Source of the DNA: Gamsiella multidivaricata
Taxonomy: Eukaryota; Mortierellomycota; Mortierellomycetes; Mortierellales; Mortierellaceae
Assembly: GCF_025024155.1 (NCBI RefSeq)
Contig: NW_026251745.1
Span: 124,001-188,000, forward strand
Direction of reading: 5' to 3'
Length of the DNA: 64,000 nucleotides
Both the position numbers and the translations under genes were made by a program. The notes under the pieces were generated by a model. That model was not told the DNA's origin, ran no database searches, and was given only the letters and a program-made list of their open reading frames with translations. Positions 16,601-28,961 of the stretch are shown here, piece after piece; positions within the stretch are counted from its first letter, which is position 1, and the number at the start of each line of letters is the position of its first letter.

Positions 16601-19076
16601 GTATGAGGAAAATCACACCAAAAAACTTGGACTTGATCTCCTCATAGGATATGTGTCTGATTCCTGGGTACTCATGAACCTTATTCGTAGACGAGCTTGA
16701 ATTGTAGACAGGGCAGGCCGTCCCTTGAAGCGACGAATGTTTTGGTGTAGTTATTGCCGTCCCTGCAACTGAGATTGATATCGGCCTTATGAACGCCGCC
16801 AAACATCGCATCCAGATGTTCCTCCTGCCACCATTCCGCTCGAGGGCGAGGTCGATTTTTGCCGTATCGCTGTCGTGTATTAAGAAGTTGCTGATAGATA
16901 CTTAGATACTTGAAAGAATGTGTATCCAAGGAAAAAGTCGAACCGTGGATATCCTGCATAGCCACGTATCTATATATCCATACCATCTTTGTCGAAGTGC
17001 CCGGGTGGTTCCTGAAGCAGCTCGTATCCTGAAATTCTCAAATGTATGTCCATTGCATTTTTCCCGGCAAGGTCTGTTGTCTTGAGTACCAAGTCAGAAA
17101 GAAGTCCGGATAAGCTACTGGAAGAGGGCGTCCTCAGATTGTCCATCGTCTAGGTTATCTCGAACCAGGCCATTTCGATAAGCATCAGGTAGTGGGCATT
17201 GCTTGTATAAATTCAAGAGCGCGGCTTTGCCAGCAGGACAGATCGGATTGTGAAGCACCGCCCTATTCTTACTCACGTATCGATACACTATTCCAAGATC
17301 CAGAAACTTCCAATCGAATATAACGTCGGGTCGGACTTTGCCAGGCAGGAACATCTGCGCAAGGGCCAAATGGGTACGGTCCTTGGAGATTGTAGGAAGC
17401 GAATTGTAATGAGTTACGGCAACAAAATAAAACTCATGACGCCGCCGTTCCTCGAAATTCTTCAGTCTTTCCTTGACTTCCTGCAAGGTAAGCGGTGAGG
17501 TTCCGATCCCTTGGACTAAATTCACGAGCTCACGCGGCACGTAATTCGTGATCCTCAGCACCTCATCTCCGATGTCAGATACATGATCACGGACCGTCGA
17601 ATCGAAATGAGAAAATACTGCAGCCTGTAACTTGCCGAAGGTTGCTGGTGACAGTGGGCTAACGTAAATAAGGCGGGTTCTATCTTTAAGATAAAACCTC
17701 TCGAATTTTGCAGTGCTGATAAAGACCACTCGCGCTCCCGCTGCCGAATCATCCCAATAGTTGAACGTTTTCAGGGGCTGCAAAACCACGAGCCGAGCAG
17801 GTACCGGCGGGTCAGATGCGAACAGCACGCCATGCTCGTCGATGATACAAAGAGATTTGTGCTCTCGTCGCTGGAGCAGACTCCCGAGGATGGTCGCGGC
17901 GCTAGACATCACGAGGGGAGTTGATCGATCCTCATAGGTTACCAATTCCCTGAGCTTAGCGGCAGTCAAAATATCCCTGTTGATAGCCAAGAACTGTTTG
18001 CAAATCTCGATTGATGCACTCTCCGAGGTGACTTCATTAAGCATGGCCGCGTCGCCAACGTAAAGGACCAGCCAGCCATTAGCGTACGCCTGGGCTGCGA
18101 GATACGACCTTCCTACGCCCATTGGACCGGACAAGACTTTTTCGACCGGGAACTTGGTATCACGCGCAAGCATTTGCCAAATTTCCATCATCTGCTCGAT
18201 AACGATGAATTGGTTGCCCTGATAGGTCTGTCCAAAGTGGTTGGGGACTTGGCCAAGATGTTTCGTCGTAATTTGACTGCCGGCTTGAACACTCAACAGC
18301 GAAGAGAAATCTGTGCGAGGGTCCGGCTTGAACTCGTCACTCTCGAGCATTGCCAATAATAGCGGCGGCAGCTCCACAGATTTGCCATCGGCTGCAATGT
18401 ACGGTTCCCAGCGCTCTGCTGATTGACGCCGTTTCATCGGACTTGCCTCCACTGCCATGTTCAAAGAAACGGACAATATTGTAATCGGGTATAAATGATA
18501 CAGATGGAGTTACCACAAGTCAGCAGCAAATCCCGATTATACGCTGCAAGTCAATCAGGCGTTTTGATCATCGCAAGTTTTCTAACCTTGGTTGTCGAGA
18601 GGTCTTTTTAGGGATTCTTTCGCATCGGACACACAAATAGAGACTCTCATTTAGTGGGGGTTTCAATTATTATCAAGGCTCAGTACTCAGCACAAGTACA
18701 GCACAAAAATAAATATCGGGTAAGTCCAGGCACGACTGTAAAGTGAGCGTGAAAGCCTTACCTGGCGGTGGTCGCTGAACGATGATGTGGATTGCATTCT
18801 TTGGGGGCCCCTCACTAAACACTTCCGAGAGATCGCTGGTCGGGCGCAGCTTCTTCTTCTCATTCAGGGTGTCGAGCCTGATGGGAACCTCCTCAACATC
18901 AACGGGGATCGTGACAAGCCAGAGCGTGAGCTTGCCGGCCGCAATGTTGTTGAAGGCGAAGCCTTCTGAGCCTTGATGAGCTTCTTGAAGTCATCAACAG
19001 TGTCTGATGCCGCAATTTTGACTGTAAATGCGATCGACTCTCCATCAATGATACAAAAGAGCTTGAGGTTGGCCAT
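16601..19076 (-). pseudogene. Crinkler (CRN) effector-type gene: header, P-loop NTPase and nuclease remnant, decayed
   Basis: Exon 1 (19076-18762) encodes a Crinkler ubiquitin-like header beginning MANLKLFC. After KAQK, near 18970, the frame is lost; the rest of the header (ending IHIIVQRPPP) reads in another frame, as if one base were missing. A GT-AG intron leads to exon 2 at 18451, whose frame runs 17115-18451. That part is an intact P-loop NTPase domain with a Walker A-like GPMGVGRS, where Arg replaces the usual Lys, and Walker B CIIDEHG. It ends at a stop at 17115. Beyond it, pieces of a restriction-endonuclease-like domain continue in different frames: VLKTTDLAGKN (about 17080), GYPRFDFFLGYTFFQVSK (16952-16901), DTAKIDLALE (about 16865-16838), a GGVHKADINL segment (about 16790) and YPGIRHISYEEI (about 16670-16635). 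Header, NTPase and nuclease is the known CRN order. Multiple breaks make a decayed copy the best call; a sequencing error could explain one break but not all. Confidence 0.8.
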
Positions 19077-19808
19077 GGTGTAGGAACAGTTGGGAATGGC
19101 GGTGAACGTGTAATGGGTGTGTGAATGCGCTGAGAGATTGACAGCGTTGTGAGAGCGAGAGACTGAGTAGAGTGCAGAGTGAATGGAAACAAGGGACGCG
19201 TACGCGAATGCTCGCCACCATTGCCCTCAAACGTTGGAGAGAAGTGAAGATGAGTCACGTGTGATGCGCATGCCTTGGGATCCTGCACCCACAAAGGCGA
19301 AGAAAAGGCCCGCACAGCTAAGGGAAATACAGGGAAATACGCTGTTTGCCTGTTCCCTGCTGGTGGCCAGAACAGGTCTTGTGCGCTGTTCCCATGCCCG
19401 GCACCCTATTTCCACGCATACAATTGCTGAGAGAAGCGTAGTGTTTGACTAATGCAGCCTGCTCAATTGGCTCACCCCACTTTTGGATGCACACGCCGGG
19501 GATTGTTCCTTCGAGTGAAGCAGCTGTGGCACTTGGAGCACCTGAAGAGCTGCAACGGCGGGATAAACCCAGCCCCACTCGAGTCCTGCTCTCGGTCGAC
19601 TCTCTCCTCTTTCTCAAGGCGTCTGTCACCGCCCTCCATCCTTCCCAACGCCCACTCCATCTTGTCCATTCCTTCCTCTCGTCCTCATCCGGATCACTGC
19701 AACAACTGAACAGGAACAAAAAGCAGAATCGAACAAAAGGCCTGAAACTCAGGCTGGACACACCTTCTTTCTTTCACACCGACTCCAAGCTTTCTACTCC
19801 TCACGGGT
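19077..19808. other. Divergent intergenic region between the CRN locus and a membrane-protein gene
   Basis: About 730 bp between two divergent genes, so it should hold both promoters. A frame open on the plus strand through 19445-19882 overlaps the next gene in another frame and shows no domain. No other feature was seen. Confidence 0.5.
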
Positions 19809-22076
19809 ATGGGCCCTTACACGCCCTCCTGTGTCGCATCCGACGGAGTGCGCTTTTTTCTCATCAGTCTCCAGCCCTTTAGCGGCGCCAACTCCTGGAC
19901 CCTGACCACCGACCCTACAATAACCGCATTTGGCCGACGCTTCGTCCTCCTCCAATCCCAACCCTTTCCAAACACCGTGACAGGATTCTCCTGGACGGTC
20001 GTCGACAGTTATCCGTCGCCTTCATCCCCCTTACAGACCAATGAGCTTGATATTCTAGTAGGCGACTATGCCTCCGGAACAAGCAATTGCCAGGTCGACT
20101 CTGAAGGTAATTTTATCTGGATCACCGCCAAATCCATCGCGAAGGACCCAAACGACACAAAGACCGCCCATGTCGAGTCGAAACCTAGAGGCATTCGATA
20201 CAGCGTTACTGCAGGCTCGCATCCAGGAAAAGGTGGAAGTGGCACTTGGTCTCTCATCAACACAAGTCGATTAGCCAGTACGCAGGGTGCGACCGATTAC
20301 ATCTGGGGCGACGAGGGCAAAGTGAGTGCCTTGTTTGCTCTTGCTTCGGGCATATTTGTCCATGCTATGGCGTCGACTACTGTCCCTGGTATTACCCTTG
20401 GCGTTCTGACCGGAAACAATCTTGTTCAATCCAGTCAAACATGGTCCTTGGTAAGCGAATTTTGGTTAGACGGCGTTGTCGGTCGGTGACTTTTGAGCTT
20501 TTGGGCTTTCTGTTGTCTAGTTTGTTGCGTCAGTTTAACACAAATAATTACTTCGCCCTGTTCTTGCGTGTGTGCGCGCAAACGTATTCATGCGCGTAGG
20601 ATCCTGCGATATACGGTATTCCCAAAGCAATTGCATATACCAACCAAACGATATATGTCCTGGGATCGAATAAAGTGCTGAGTCTTCTGCCAGTCAGCAC
20701 AACAGCAACCGATGTTGCCTCGTTACAGACCTACCTGGATTCAGTCGTTCCAAGGCAGTTTTCCCTCATGAAGGTCTCTGATGAGTGCCTGACCTCAGCC
20801 ACTCTCTTCTCGTCCGCTGTCAGGGACGCGTTCTTCCTGTTTTGCACTGTAAGTATACTACGTCAGCTACCCATTACGATGCATTTTTGCTGTCCATACT
20901 CACTGGCGTTTCGCTGAATAGGAATTGGACCCTACTATTGCCCTTCGTGTGTTTGTATTCGAGTACGATGCCTTGAGAGGCCCCTACCTGCTTCCATATT
21001 ACAATGGACAGTCAAACATATCAGCCTTTGCTGTTGTCTCGACCACTGAGAAAAATCTGCCTGTATCTGACTTTTTATTCATGTCAATGAGCGACAACAC
21101 GTATGGAATGACCATGGGGTCCAATGGACTCTATTCCGAGACAGTCAGCTATGTTATGGGCGACGACACCACTCCCAATAACATTTCACCCAGTCCCTCG
21201 TTATCGCCACCAAACGTCGATCAGCCCAGCGGCAGCGGCAATGGCAATGGCAATGGCAATGGCAATCGATCAGGTGGCATTGTTGGGAGCATTATTGCGG
21301 CGATATGTATAATCGCTTTGCTCTATTGCCGGTTCGTGCGCAAGAGACGCGTACAATCCAAAATCAACGAGATCATGCAGAGACATGATGGATCGACACA
21401 TGTCGTTCCTCCAGACCCCAGGTGGGCCACTGTGTCCAATATAGTGCCTCCGCCCCCTCCACTACCACCGCCTGCCCATCATTTTGCGAGCTTTGCAGCC
21501 ATCCCTACAGAAGAACAACAGGATCTGGCACAGATTGAGATGCAGAGAATGCGGTTAGGACCGACGCCGTCTATTGTCGGTTCATCCGCAGGAGTGGCTC
21601 CTCCAATTGCCCCTCCGTCTACGGTTTCAATATCTGATGATCATTATGAGACTTCCACTCCACAATCACATTCACACCAGTACCTGCATCCTCAACATCA
21701 GCATTCGACATTTAACCGCCATATAGCCTCTAAGAGTCAGGGAACCGACTCTGGCGAGGATTCTTATTTACAGCATACATATTCAAATTCACCTTCAGGG
21801 TCGTCAACTGGCCCCGTAGCCTCGAAAGACCCGGTGTACCCCAGCTATGCCGGGTCCGGTTCAGAAGGCTCGTCCTATCGTCATCATCACCATCCTCTGC
21901 AGGTGTCGCAGTCTTTTTCGAGCCCAAAAGAGAAAGATAAGGGCTGGGCTGATGATGACTCTGAGAATTTATCATCATCGCCCCCTCCGCCACCGCCACC
22001 GTACCTCGCGGTGGCAACCCAGTTGCTGAACGCGCCCAGTGCCCCTTCATCCAGCAACCCTCCTCCTCCTCAATAA
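19809..22076 (+). CDS. Single-pass membrane protein with a proline-rich cytosolic tail, unknown family
   Basis: Three exons (19809-20450, 20600-20848, 20922-22076) give 681 residues and are frame-consistent. The first 400 residues are beta-rich, with repeated WTV/WSL and FLLxS patterns like a lectin- or propeller-type ectodomain, and carry a few Cys. A Gly/Asn-rich spacer (SGNGNGNGNGN) precedes one transmembrane helix at about 416-434 (GSIIAAICIIALLYCRFV). A basic stop-transfer RKRR follows, then a long Pro/Ser/His-rich tail with PPPPPLPPP and PPPPPP runs that could bind SH3 or profilin. No signal peptide is visible at this ATG, so a short upstream exon may be missing. I do not recognise the family. 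Confidence 0.75.
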
Positions 22077-23148
22077 AAACACTTTGAGCGCGCATTTGCA
22101 TAATGGTAAAAAGGAAATAATAACATTTGGCATTTCACATATGTAGAGAAGGTACTCAAGCTGGTCGCGTCTACAAAGCGACGCGTTTATTTGGGCTCTG
22201 ATGGCTCATTTGCGCTGTGTGCTTGAATCCATCCTTGGAGATGCTCTTTTTTTTAAATGTATCTTTTAGCAAAAAGTTTGGAATTCTAGGGACACTTCCA
22301 TTTGTCTACAGACATATTTTCATTTTGGTATACCTTTGAGGCCTAAGAATGTGCATGCAGATCTCATTTGTCTACAGACATATTTTCATTTTGGTATACC
22401 TTTGAGACCTAAGAATGTGCATGCAGATCTAAGTGAAGAGGTAAAAAAAAAAAGAGTCAAAAGACTAAAGAATTATTATTATTTTTTCTTTTTTGAAGGG
22501 ATTGGAAGGGGCATAGCCTTCAACTCTTTAATAGGGCCGAGTACGTTAAGAATGACCAGGCCATAACACCACGCAAGCCCAAACCATCCACATGCGTTGC
22601 AACAGATGGTTCAAATCACCAGGCCCCTTGTTGATAGTTGCGTCTAGCACCGGGCACAACATTCCTCGTCCTATTCATTACGCATAGACACGCAATTTTA
22701 AAAATTGGGTGCTCCCATTCACGACCGCCCCTTGGGTTCGATCAGCCAATGAACTCGAGAGCACATACATCCTGAATAGGAGAGTATAGGGATATGAGGC
22801 TTGAGACAAACAAGAAACGTGTTCGAATTATTTAGCAGCAGGCACACCCCTACTTTATATTATTGCGGTGCAGCCTGTGGCACGCTTGCACGCCTGGGGG
22901 GATCTGGCGTCAATAAAAAAAAAATACTTTATATTATTGCGGCAACACGGCAACACCACACGTGCGTGCATGCGCGTTGTTACATTTTCCAGGCACGGAA
23001 ACCGGCAACTGGTAACTGGTATGTTAACAAGACATGTTCTCACGATAAACATGCCTATACATATCGACTTCTTCTCGCCGTCATCTTGAGTTCGCCATGC
23101 ATGCGCGTCAAGTGGGCAGCCTTTTTATTAAAAGATGGAAAAAAAAGG

Positions 23149-23180
<32 letters not shown>

Positions 23181-23229
23181 GAGAGACACTGTGTCTGTGT
23201 GGAACGAATGCTTATCTCAAGAAATCAAG
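22077..23229. other. Convergent intergenic region with a tandem duplication
   Basis: The region lies between the 3' ends of two convergent genes. It contains a 66-bp tandem duplication (22299-22430), A-rich tracts (22443-22453, 23137-23182) and two nearby copies of ACTTTATATTATTGCGG at about 22853 and 22924. ORFs here are not supported. Confidence 0.55.
22299..22430. repeat. 66-bp tandem duplication
   Basis: Two adjacent copies start at 22299 and 22365 with CATTTGTCTACAGACATATT and end with GCATGCAGATCT. By eye they differ at one base (GAGGCC versus GAGACC). It lies just downstream of the membrane-protein gene. Confidence 0.92.
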
Positions 23230-26200
23230 TTAGATATGCGAGTTCGATCTGCGTCTGTTTCCACGGTGGGCCCGCTGTTTGTGACCAATTACTGTCTGCA
23301 CCCACGTATCACCTGGATCATTACAAGGTTGCACCAGCGCCTTGTGCAGCGCCAGATACTTTCTTTCCTCGCGGGCTTCGAGCGTCTCGCGAACTGTAGG
23401 CTTTCTCTCACTGCGCCCCGGGCCCGGGTCGTGGTCCTGTTCTTGCTCCTCGTCTTCACCGGCCATTTCATCCCCATCCCTGCCCTCGGCCGTCATGTTC
23501 ATGTCCTCCTCTTCCGCTCCATCACGTCCAGACTCCACTCTGTTCCGACGGGTCCTTGAACGCTCTGGCAAAGAAGATGGCGCTGTATCGGTGTCAGATC
23601 TCGATCCACCGGTTGCTGACAAAGAGTACGCATCGAGGATTGACGATGCACGTCTGCTGCTGGTTTTCATCATGTGCTTGAGTAGCTTGGGATTCAATCC
23701 CTTTCTCGTCTCGTCTGCTTGCGCCTTCCGTACCGCCTGCAAACGTTGCGCCTCTTCGATAATGGATCTCTCGTCCAAGTACACTTCTCTGGCCACTTGG
23801 AACACCGCGTTTTCATAATGCGCCAGCTCGTCCGGTTCATAGTCGATTACACTAGAGAGCTCCATCCGAAGTGCCTCCATGTCCTCACGAGTAAGATCCG
23901 ATCCCTCCGAGATCTTGATCGGGGGTTCAGCTTCTCTCTCGCCGTCGTCGCTCTCATCATAGCCACGCGTATGTATTGCCGGTTTATACCATCGGTAGCG
24001 TTTGTCGGTCGCCAACCAGAGTTTCGAAGCCAGCTTCTTATCTTTGATATAACCCCCCTCTACCAGTCCCTTGGCATCGATTGGATGCCATGTCTCGACA
24101 CCGGTTCGATGCAGCTCTTTATCAGAGTTGGCTTTAAGCACGACCTCCGCCGTGAGATCTCGCGTATACCGATTCACCCTGCTGCCGTCTCGATAAAACC
24201 CTCGCGTTGTCTCCCTATTGATCAACTTTGGAATCTGAATGGGGCCTCCACCTTGAATAGAGTCCCCCTGGCGCTTATAGCGCTCCGTCCGAACAAGCCT
24301 GATATTCGCAGTCCGGGTTTCGGGCACGAGGATCGATTGGAAGACGTGGACCTGGTACTCTGCAGGCAAGAGATGGATCGGGTACTCGGCTGAGGGGACT
24401 GGCGTATTGTTGTCTGTTGACGGGAGCTCGGCGCGCTGAGGGAACGTAGGTCGATCATAAAACTCATTGCCATAAAGAGCATGCCTAGAGGCGACTGCAA
24501 TGGGCTTTGAGTGCTGTGCTCGGACTCCATCGATCTCGAGGATATTTTCCAAATGCAGTCTCTGGTCTCTGTAGTGCTGAAAAAGCGTTGGACGTGGGCG
24601 ATCTCCAGCAATAGTCCGCAGCATGTTGGGTCTCAACATCCTAAAGACGCCGGGCGCCTTAGAATTGGACCTGCCGAGTGCCAGCATTCGAACATAGTTC
24701 GAGTCCGCAGGCCGCAGCCCCTGTCTGAATGACAATGTCTCCCGAAATACAATCTCCTTGGCGAGTTTTACGCAGTCGTCCCACGACCGTGGTGCATGGC
24801 CCCCGGTCTCTGCAACACTCTGGATGTCTCGTGCCACGCTCACGATCGTCTCGTCTTCTTCCAGAGCCATTTGTCCGTCGTTCTGCTCCCAATTCACAAT
24901 GTACTGGTGATTCTGAACTTCCTTGCGCAACAGGTGCCGATGGTGTATGTACAGCAATCTATTGTCCGCGATTGTCTTTCGGACATCCTTCCTGGTGTTC
25001 TCCTGTGCCCAAGCCGGCAGTGAACTGGTCCGAGGCTCTGGCGGATTCACAGGTACAAGTCCAACGACAGATCGAGTCAGCCCCTTTTCTTTCTCGAGTT
25101 GCTGTGTGATCCTTGGATATAACGACATCAGGCCCTTGTCCCGGAGGTTCATCTCAATACGTTGGGGTGTGCGATTTGGCCATCTCACTTTCGATAAGAA
25201 GAGTTGGTGCGCTTCTTTCTGGACGACCTGATCCACGATCTCCCTCTGTTTCTGGTCCCGGTGCTCCTCCGTGCGCATAAGAAAGTCTCTCAAAGAGTCA
25301 TACTCCTCTTTGTCCATTCTCATCTCGATAACGCCAAAGTGCAACTGATCCATTAGATGCTTGTTCTCAGGTCCCAGCTCGGCCTCCGTTCTATCCAACC
25401 ATCCCTGCTGTCTCAAGCCCCCCTCTACTTTATTCATCCATGCCGGTTGTGTCAGCTCGGGGCGACGAGGAAACTCTGGCTTATATATCTCCAACGTAGC
25501 AATGCTACCGGGATATATCGCCTGCATCATCCTCTGGTTCTCAGTATATAAGTCGTCCTTGGCCCTGAGAAACTTCCTCATGGGATTGGTGCTTCGGAGT
25601 TTTCGGAGCGGATTTAGAATACTCCTCCGAATCCGGTTCTTGAGCTGTTCAAACGTCTGAAGCCCGTGAGACAAATCTTCCCATTCATCTCCACGAATTT
25701 CGGGTATATTCCATTCTTCAAGCTGTCGAATGTAGAGGTATGTCATGGGCCGTTTCTTGTACAGGGCAACGAATCTTGCAAAATATAGCGCCGCCTGGGT
25801 GGGGCTCCGAGCATTGCAGGTATATAGCTCCCAGTCCTGACTACGCCGTGTGAGATGGTTGTGTTGAAGCAAGATGTAGGTCGACATGGCAGGTGCGTCT
25901 ATGTTATTTCATCAGTAACGCGAACACGTTAGATATTATTCTCGAAGAAGCAGGAAAGTATAGGCTCTCAAGGGTAATAGAATACCGAGACATACCTAGC
26001 TTCTTCGTGGTATGTAGCCATTGATTCAGGAGCCCGTGCGCAGTGTATTCAAATTTCGGGTTTGCATCTGCATCGTTTGCGATCCTGTCCCAGTGGATAC
26101 CAACTTGATCCATATTGTCCAAAATGGCGCCAAGCATACCTCTAATTGTTTGAACAAAGGAAGCTCCTTAGGAAATGATTTCCTGCTGGTGACAACATAG

Positions 26201-27728
26201 CTTTGGTGTCGATAATATTTACTGGAGTCTGGCGGGCGATAGCGTGGGAGGATCAGGATCAAGGCCCTCGTGTTCCTTGAAAACACCTATAACGATATAA
26301 GGGCAGCAGTCAATAAGGCGTGTCAAAGGATGCGGGGAAGAAAAAAACAATAATAAGCTGCTGGCTATAGTGATGCAGCATGGATACGTACTGCAGACAA
26401 GACACACTTCCCCGGTGCGGTCGACCGCCGGCTGAAAGGCCACAGATTCGCGAACTCCACAGTTGTTGCATCCTCGGGGCAAGGCGACCGCACTCAATTC
26501 ATAAAGCCTCTGGAATCGCCTCTTTTCCTTCAAAAGAGCCCCGCATTCGGCCACTATATATATAAAAATAAAAAATAAAGATAAAAAGGTAACTGAGTGA
26601 TAGAATTCACTGATTCAGTATACGCATTGGCATTAAATAAAATACGTCAACATACCACAATAAATACAGAGTCGGTTCTGTTCATGATCAAATGGGTACA
26701 AAGACGGCAGTGGTCCGACGCCCTCGATATCCACGCGCGCCTCATCCAGCATCCGTTCCATATCGTCGTGTTTGGCTTCCGGAATCACTGTGCCACACCA
26801 GTGGCACCGACATTGATCTGCAGGTGCGGACGAATCATACGGCTCTTCCTGTAACCGCTCGATTTCTTCCTGAGCGAGGCGAGATATTTCCTGATGCTTC
26901 TGCTCATACTCTGAAACGTCCGGCTTTGACCGACCTATGATTTTTGAAGTGAGAGGTATGATGCTGAATATTGAAACCTGCGCTTTAAAAAAAAATGAAC
27001 CAATGACATAAAAAAAACAATAAGGATTTTTGCTACCCGACTTACTGCAATATGAGCAGACAGTATCAGACATCTCAGTATTGGCCTGTTCCGCGTCAAT
27101 TTCCTTGCCGACGCAATGGCTACAACACGTCTGTGGAGTGTAATTCACCATCATAATGTCTTCAATAGCCCATCGCCTCTTTAGGATCTCGATCTGCCGC
27201 CTCTCATTCTCCAGTCGTAGTGGTGCTCTCGGGCTCATCCAGTCATAGCGATCTAATATGTAGCAATGGGAACAGCAGGTTTAGTATAGGGGCGATACTT
27301 ATCATCAAGCAGCGCTGTCCTGTGCTAGACCTCCTGAGACAACACATACGGTTGTAGTTCACGGAGCGGTAAGGCAAGCTTTCCTGAAATGTATTGTGCT
27401 GAATGTCGATATCGGATCTCCAGTTCCAACTCTCATCGTAAACCTGGTCTCCCAGGATCCTCCTTTCCGCCTCTTCTGGTGAAATTTGGGGGGCTTGGTC
27501 GTCGTCATTCCCATGGCTGTCACTACGAGGAGACGAAGGGTTGTCCTGCAGCAGAGGTGTATCCCCGTCTTGGCTAGTCCTGCTGTATGTGTCGTTATTT
27601 TCAACTCGCCGCTGCAATCTTTTGCGGCGAAGGACGTCGTCGTCGCTTATGTCACTTGCACTCTGTACATAGTGTGAGCCTGCACTGGCTTGGTTTCCAA
27701 GCGAGCTATGCCTGCGCTTCTTTGGCAT
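23230..27728 (-). CDS. Large unknown protein with clustered Cys-x2-Cys pairs, 1301 residues
   Basis: Seven exons (27728-27350, 27252-27046, 26934-26656, 26553-26392, 26286-26223, 26141-25996, 25898-23230) total 1302 codons with stop and are frame-consistent. It opens with a basic MPKKRRHSS start and an acidic, Ser-rich disordered region. Residues about 150-345 carry at least five Cys pairs (CCSHC, CSYC, CRCHWC, CIYC, CNNC, CLVC), each typical of structural zinc sites. The last 885-residue exon is alpha-helical and charged, with Trp/Tyr-rich segments (TDKRYRWYKP, WELYTCN), and ends in an acidic, Arg-rich tail. A nuclear nucleic-acid-associated role is plausible from the zinc pairs and basic ends, but I recognise no named domain. 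Codon use resembles its neighbours. Confidence 0.75.
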
Positions 27729-28038
27729 GGTCAGAGAAGAAGAGGAGCGTGCCAAGCTTCATACAGAGAGAAAAAAGGGAGAAAGAGAAAGAGAGAGAGA
27801 AGTGATAGGAGTGGAATTTTGGCTAGTAGGCTGAATTGATGACAAGAAACAAAAAAAATGCCAAACAAACAAAAAAGCGTGACTACCAAGTCGTCCGTTG
27901 AAAAAAAAAAAATTGCGTTCATTTTTCATATCGCGCAGAGCACAGCCTGCACAGGCAAAGCGGACATTGAACATGAGTGTTCTTTACAAGTGCTGGTTTA
28001 TTTATTGAAAGGTCTGCATTAAAGGACAGAGATCAGGG

Positions 28039-28308
28039 CTAGGCATCAATCTTCTGACGATGGGATCCAGAAGACTTCCTGTTCGTGCCGTGGTGCTGCT
28101 TGTTGGCCTGCTGGCGCTCTTGCTGAGCACCCGAGTCTTGTTGGGTGTGCAAGCCCTCGCTCGAGGTTTTTGACTGGGACTGTGTGTGCGAACCAGTGCC
28201 CTTGGGGTTGTGGGTCGACGACTGCTCGGTCTGGTGCGAACTCGACGACTTGGGGACCTTGCCCGTAGCGTGCTCGGACTGCTGGACTTTCTTGGGATGG
28301 CCAGTCAT
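28039..28308 (-). CDS. Small hydrophilic (hydrophilin-like) protein, 89 residues
   Basis: A single-exon ORF starting MTGHPKKVQQSEHATGKV. It is almost entirely Ser, Gln, His, Lys, Gly and Thr, with no hydrophobic core, signal or Cys. Such sequences are typical of stress hydrophilins. A good TATA box lies about 120 bp upstream at 28424-28432 on the same strand. The start is the only ATG in frame with that box. Composition, not homology, is the basis, so the function is unassigned. Confidence 0.55.
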   Translation of the reverse strand: MTGHPKKVQQSEHATGKVPKSSSSHQTEQSSTHNPKGTGSHTQSQSKTSSEGLHTQQDSGAQQERQQANKQHHGTNRKSSGSHRQKIDA

Positions 28309-28961
28309 TTCAAGAGTGGTGCGGTGCGGTGTGGTGCGCGTGTGTGTGTGTGTCTTTGTGAATAGTTGGGTTGAACAGAAAGAGATGGCGTTGGGGCTTT
28401 GGACTATTGGGAAGGACCTAGGTCCTTTTATACGCACAAAAGACTATTTTATGCAAGACCGACTACGATGCCAAAATGGTAAATGGCAGTATGCGACTCG
28501 GGGGGTGGACTCGGGAATGGAGTCGAGAATGGTCGCTGTCCTGGGCACGGGGGTATGCCGTCGCTCATTGGCGGGGTGTGGTACAGACTGGGCAAATCAG
28601 GGGAGCCCCTTGGGCCTGAGAATCCTCCTTCGTCTGCGCGCGAGACTCAAGTGGCCATTGCTGGCGCGTCCTAGCAGACGGATCTCAAACCGGACTTCAT
28701 GCCTGACCCACGACTGGCCGCGTTTGTTGATAGCAACAGCAAAAAGGGCGTGTATGTAGCTCGTTACGTACGCTTTCGGCATGACAACGACCTTACAGCG
28801 ACCAGTCATGTATCACCTATCCGTGCCACTCACCATTCGATCTCTGTTGCACAAACGCGTTTTTTTTTTTTTTTTGGCGGTGGGGGAGGGGGGACCTTGC
28901 ATTGCATACTATAGATAGTGAAGAAGACCCTGGCTATGTCGCCGTCCAACACCTCGATCTG
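28309..28961. other. Intergenic region upstream of the small hydrophilic protein gene
   Basis: It contains the TATA box described above and a T18 run followed by a G-rich stretch (28860-28895). No gene was seen. Confidence 0.5.
28424..28432 (-). promoter_or_regulatory. TATA box of the small hydrophilic protein gene
   Basis: On the minus strand the sequence reads TATAAAAGG, 116-124 bases before the ATG at 28308. The position suits a strongly expressed or stress-induced fungal promoter. Confidence 0.5.

Noticed and set aside
22590..22640. GGTTCAAATC, resembling a tRNA T-loop
   Set aside because: No matching acceptor, D or anticodon stem could be folded around it.
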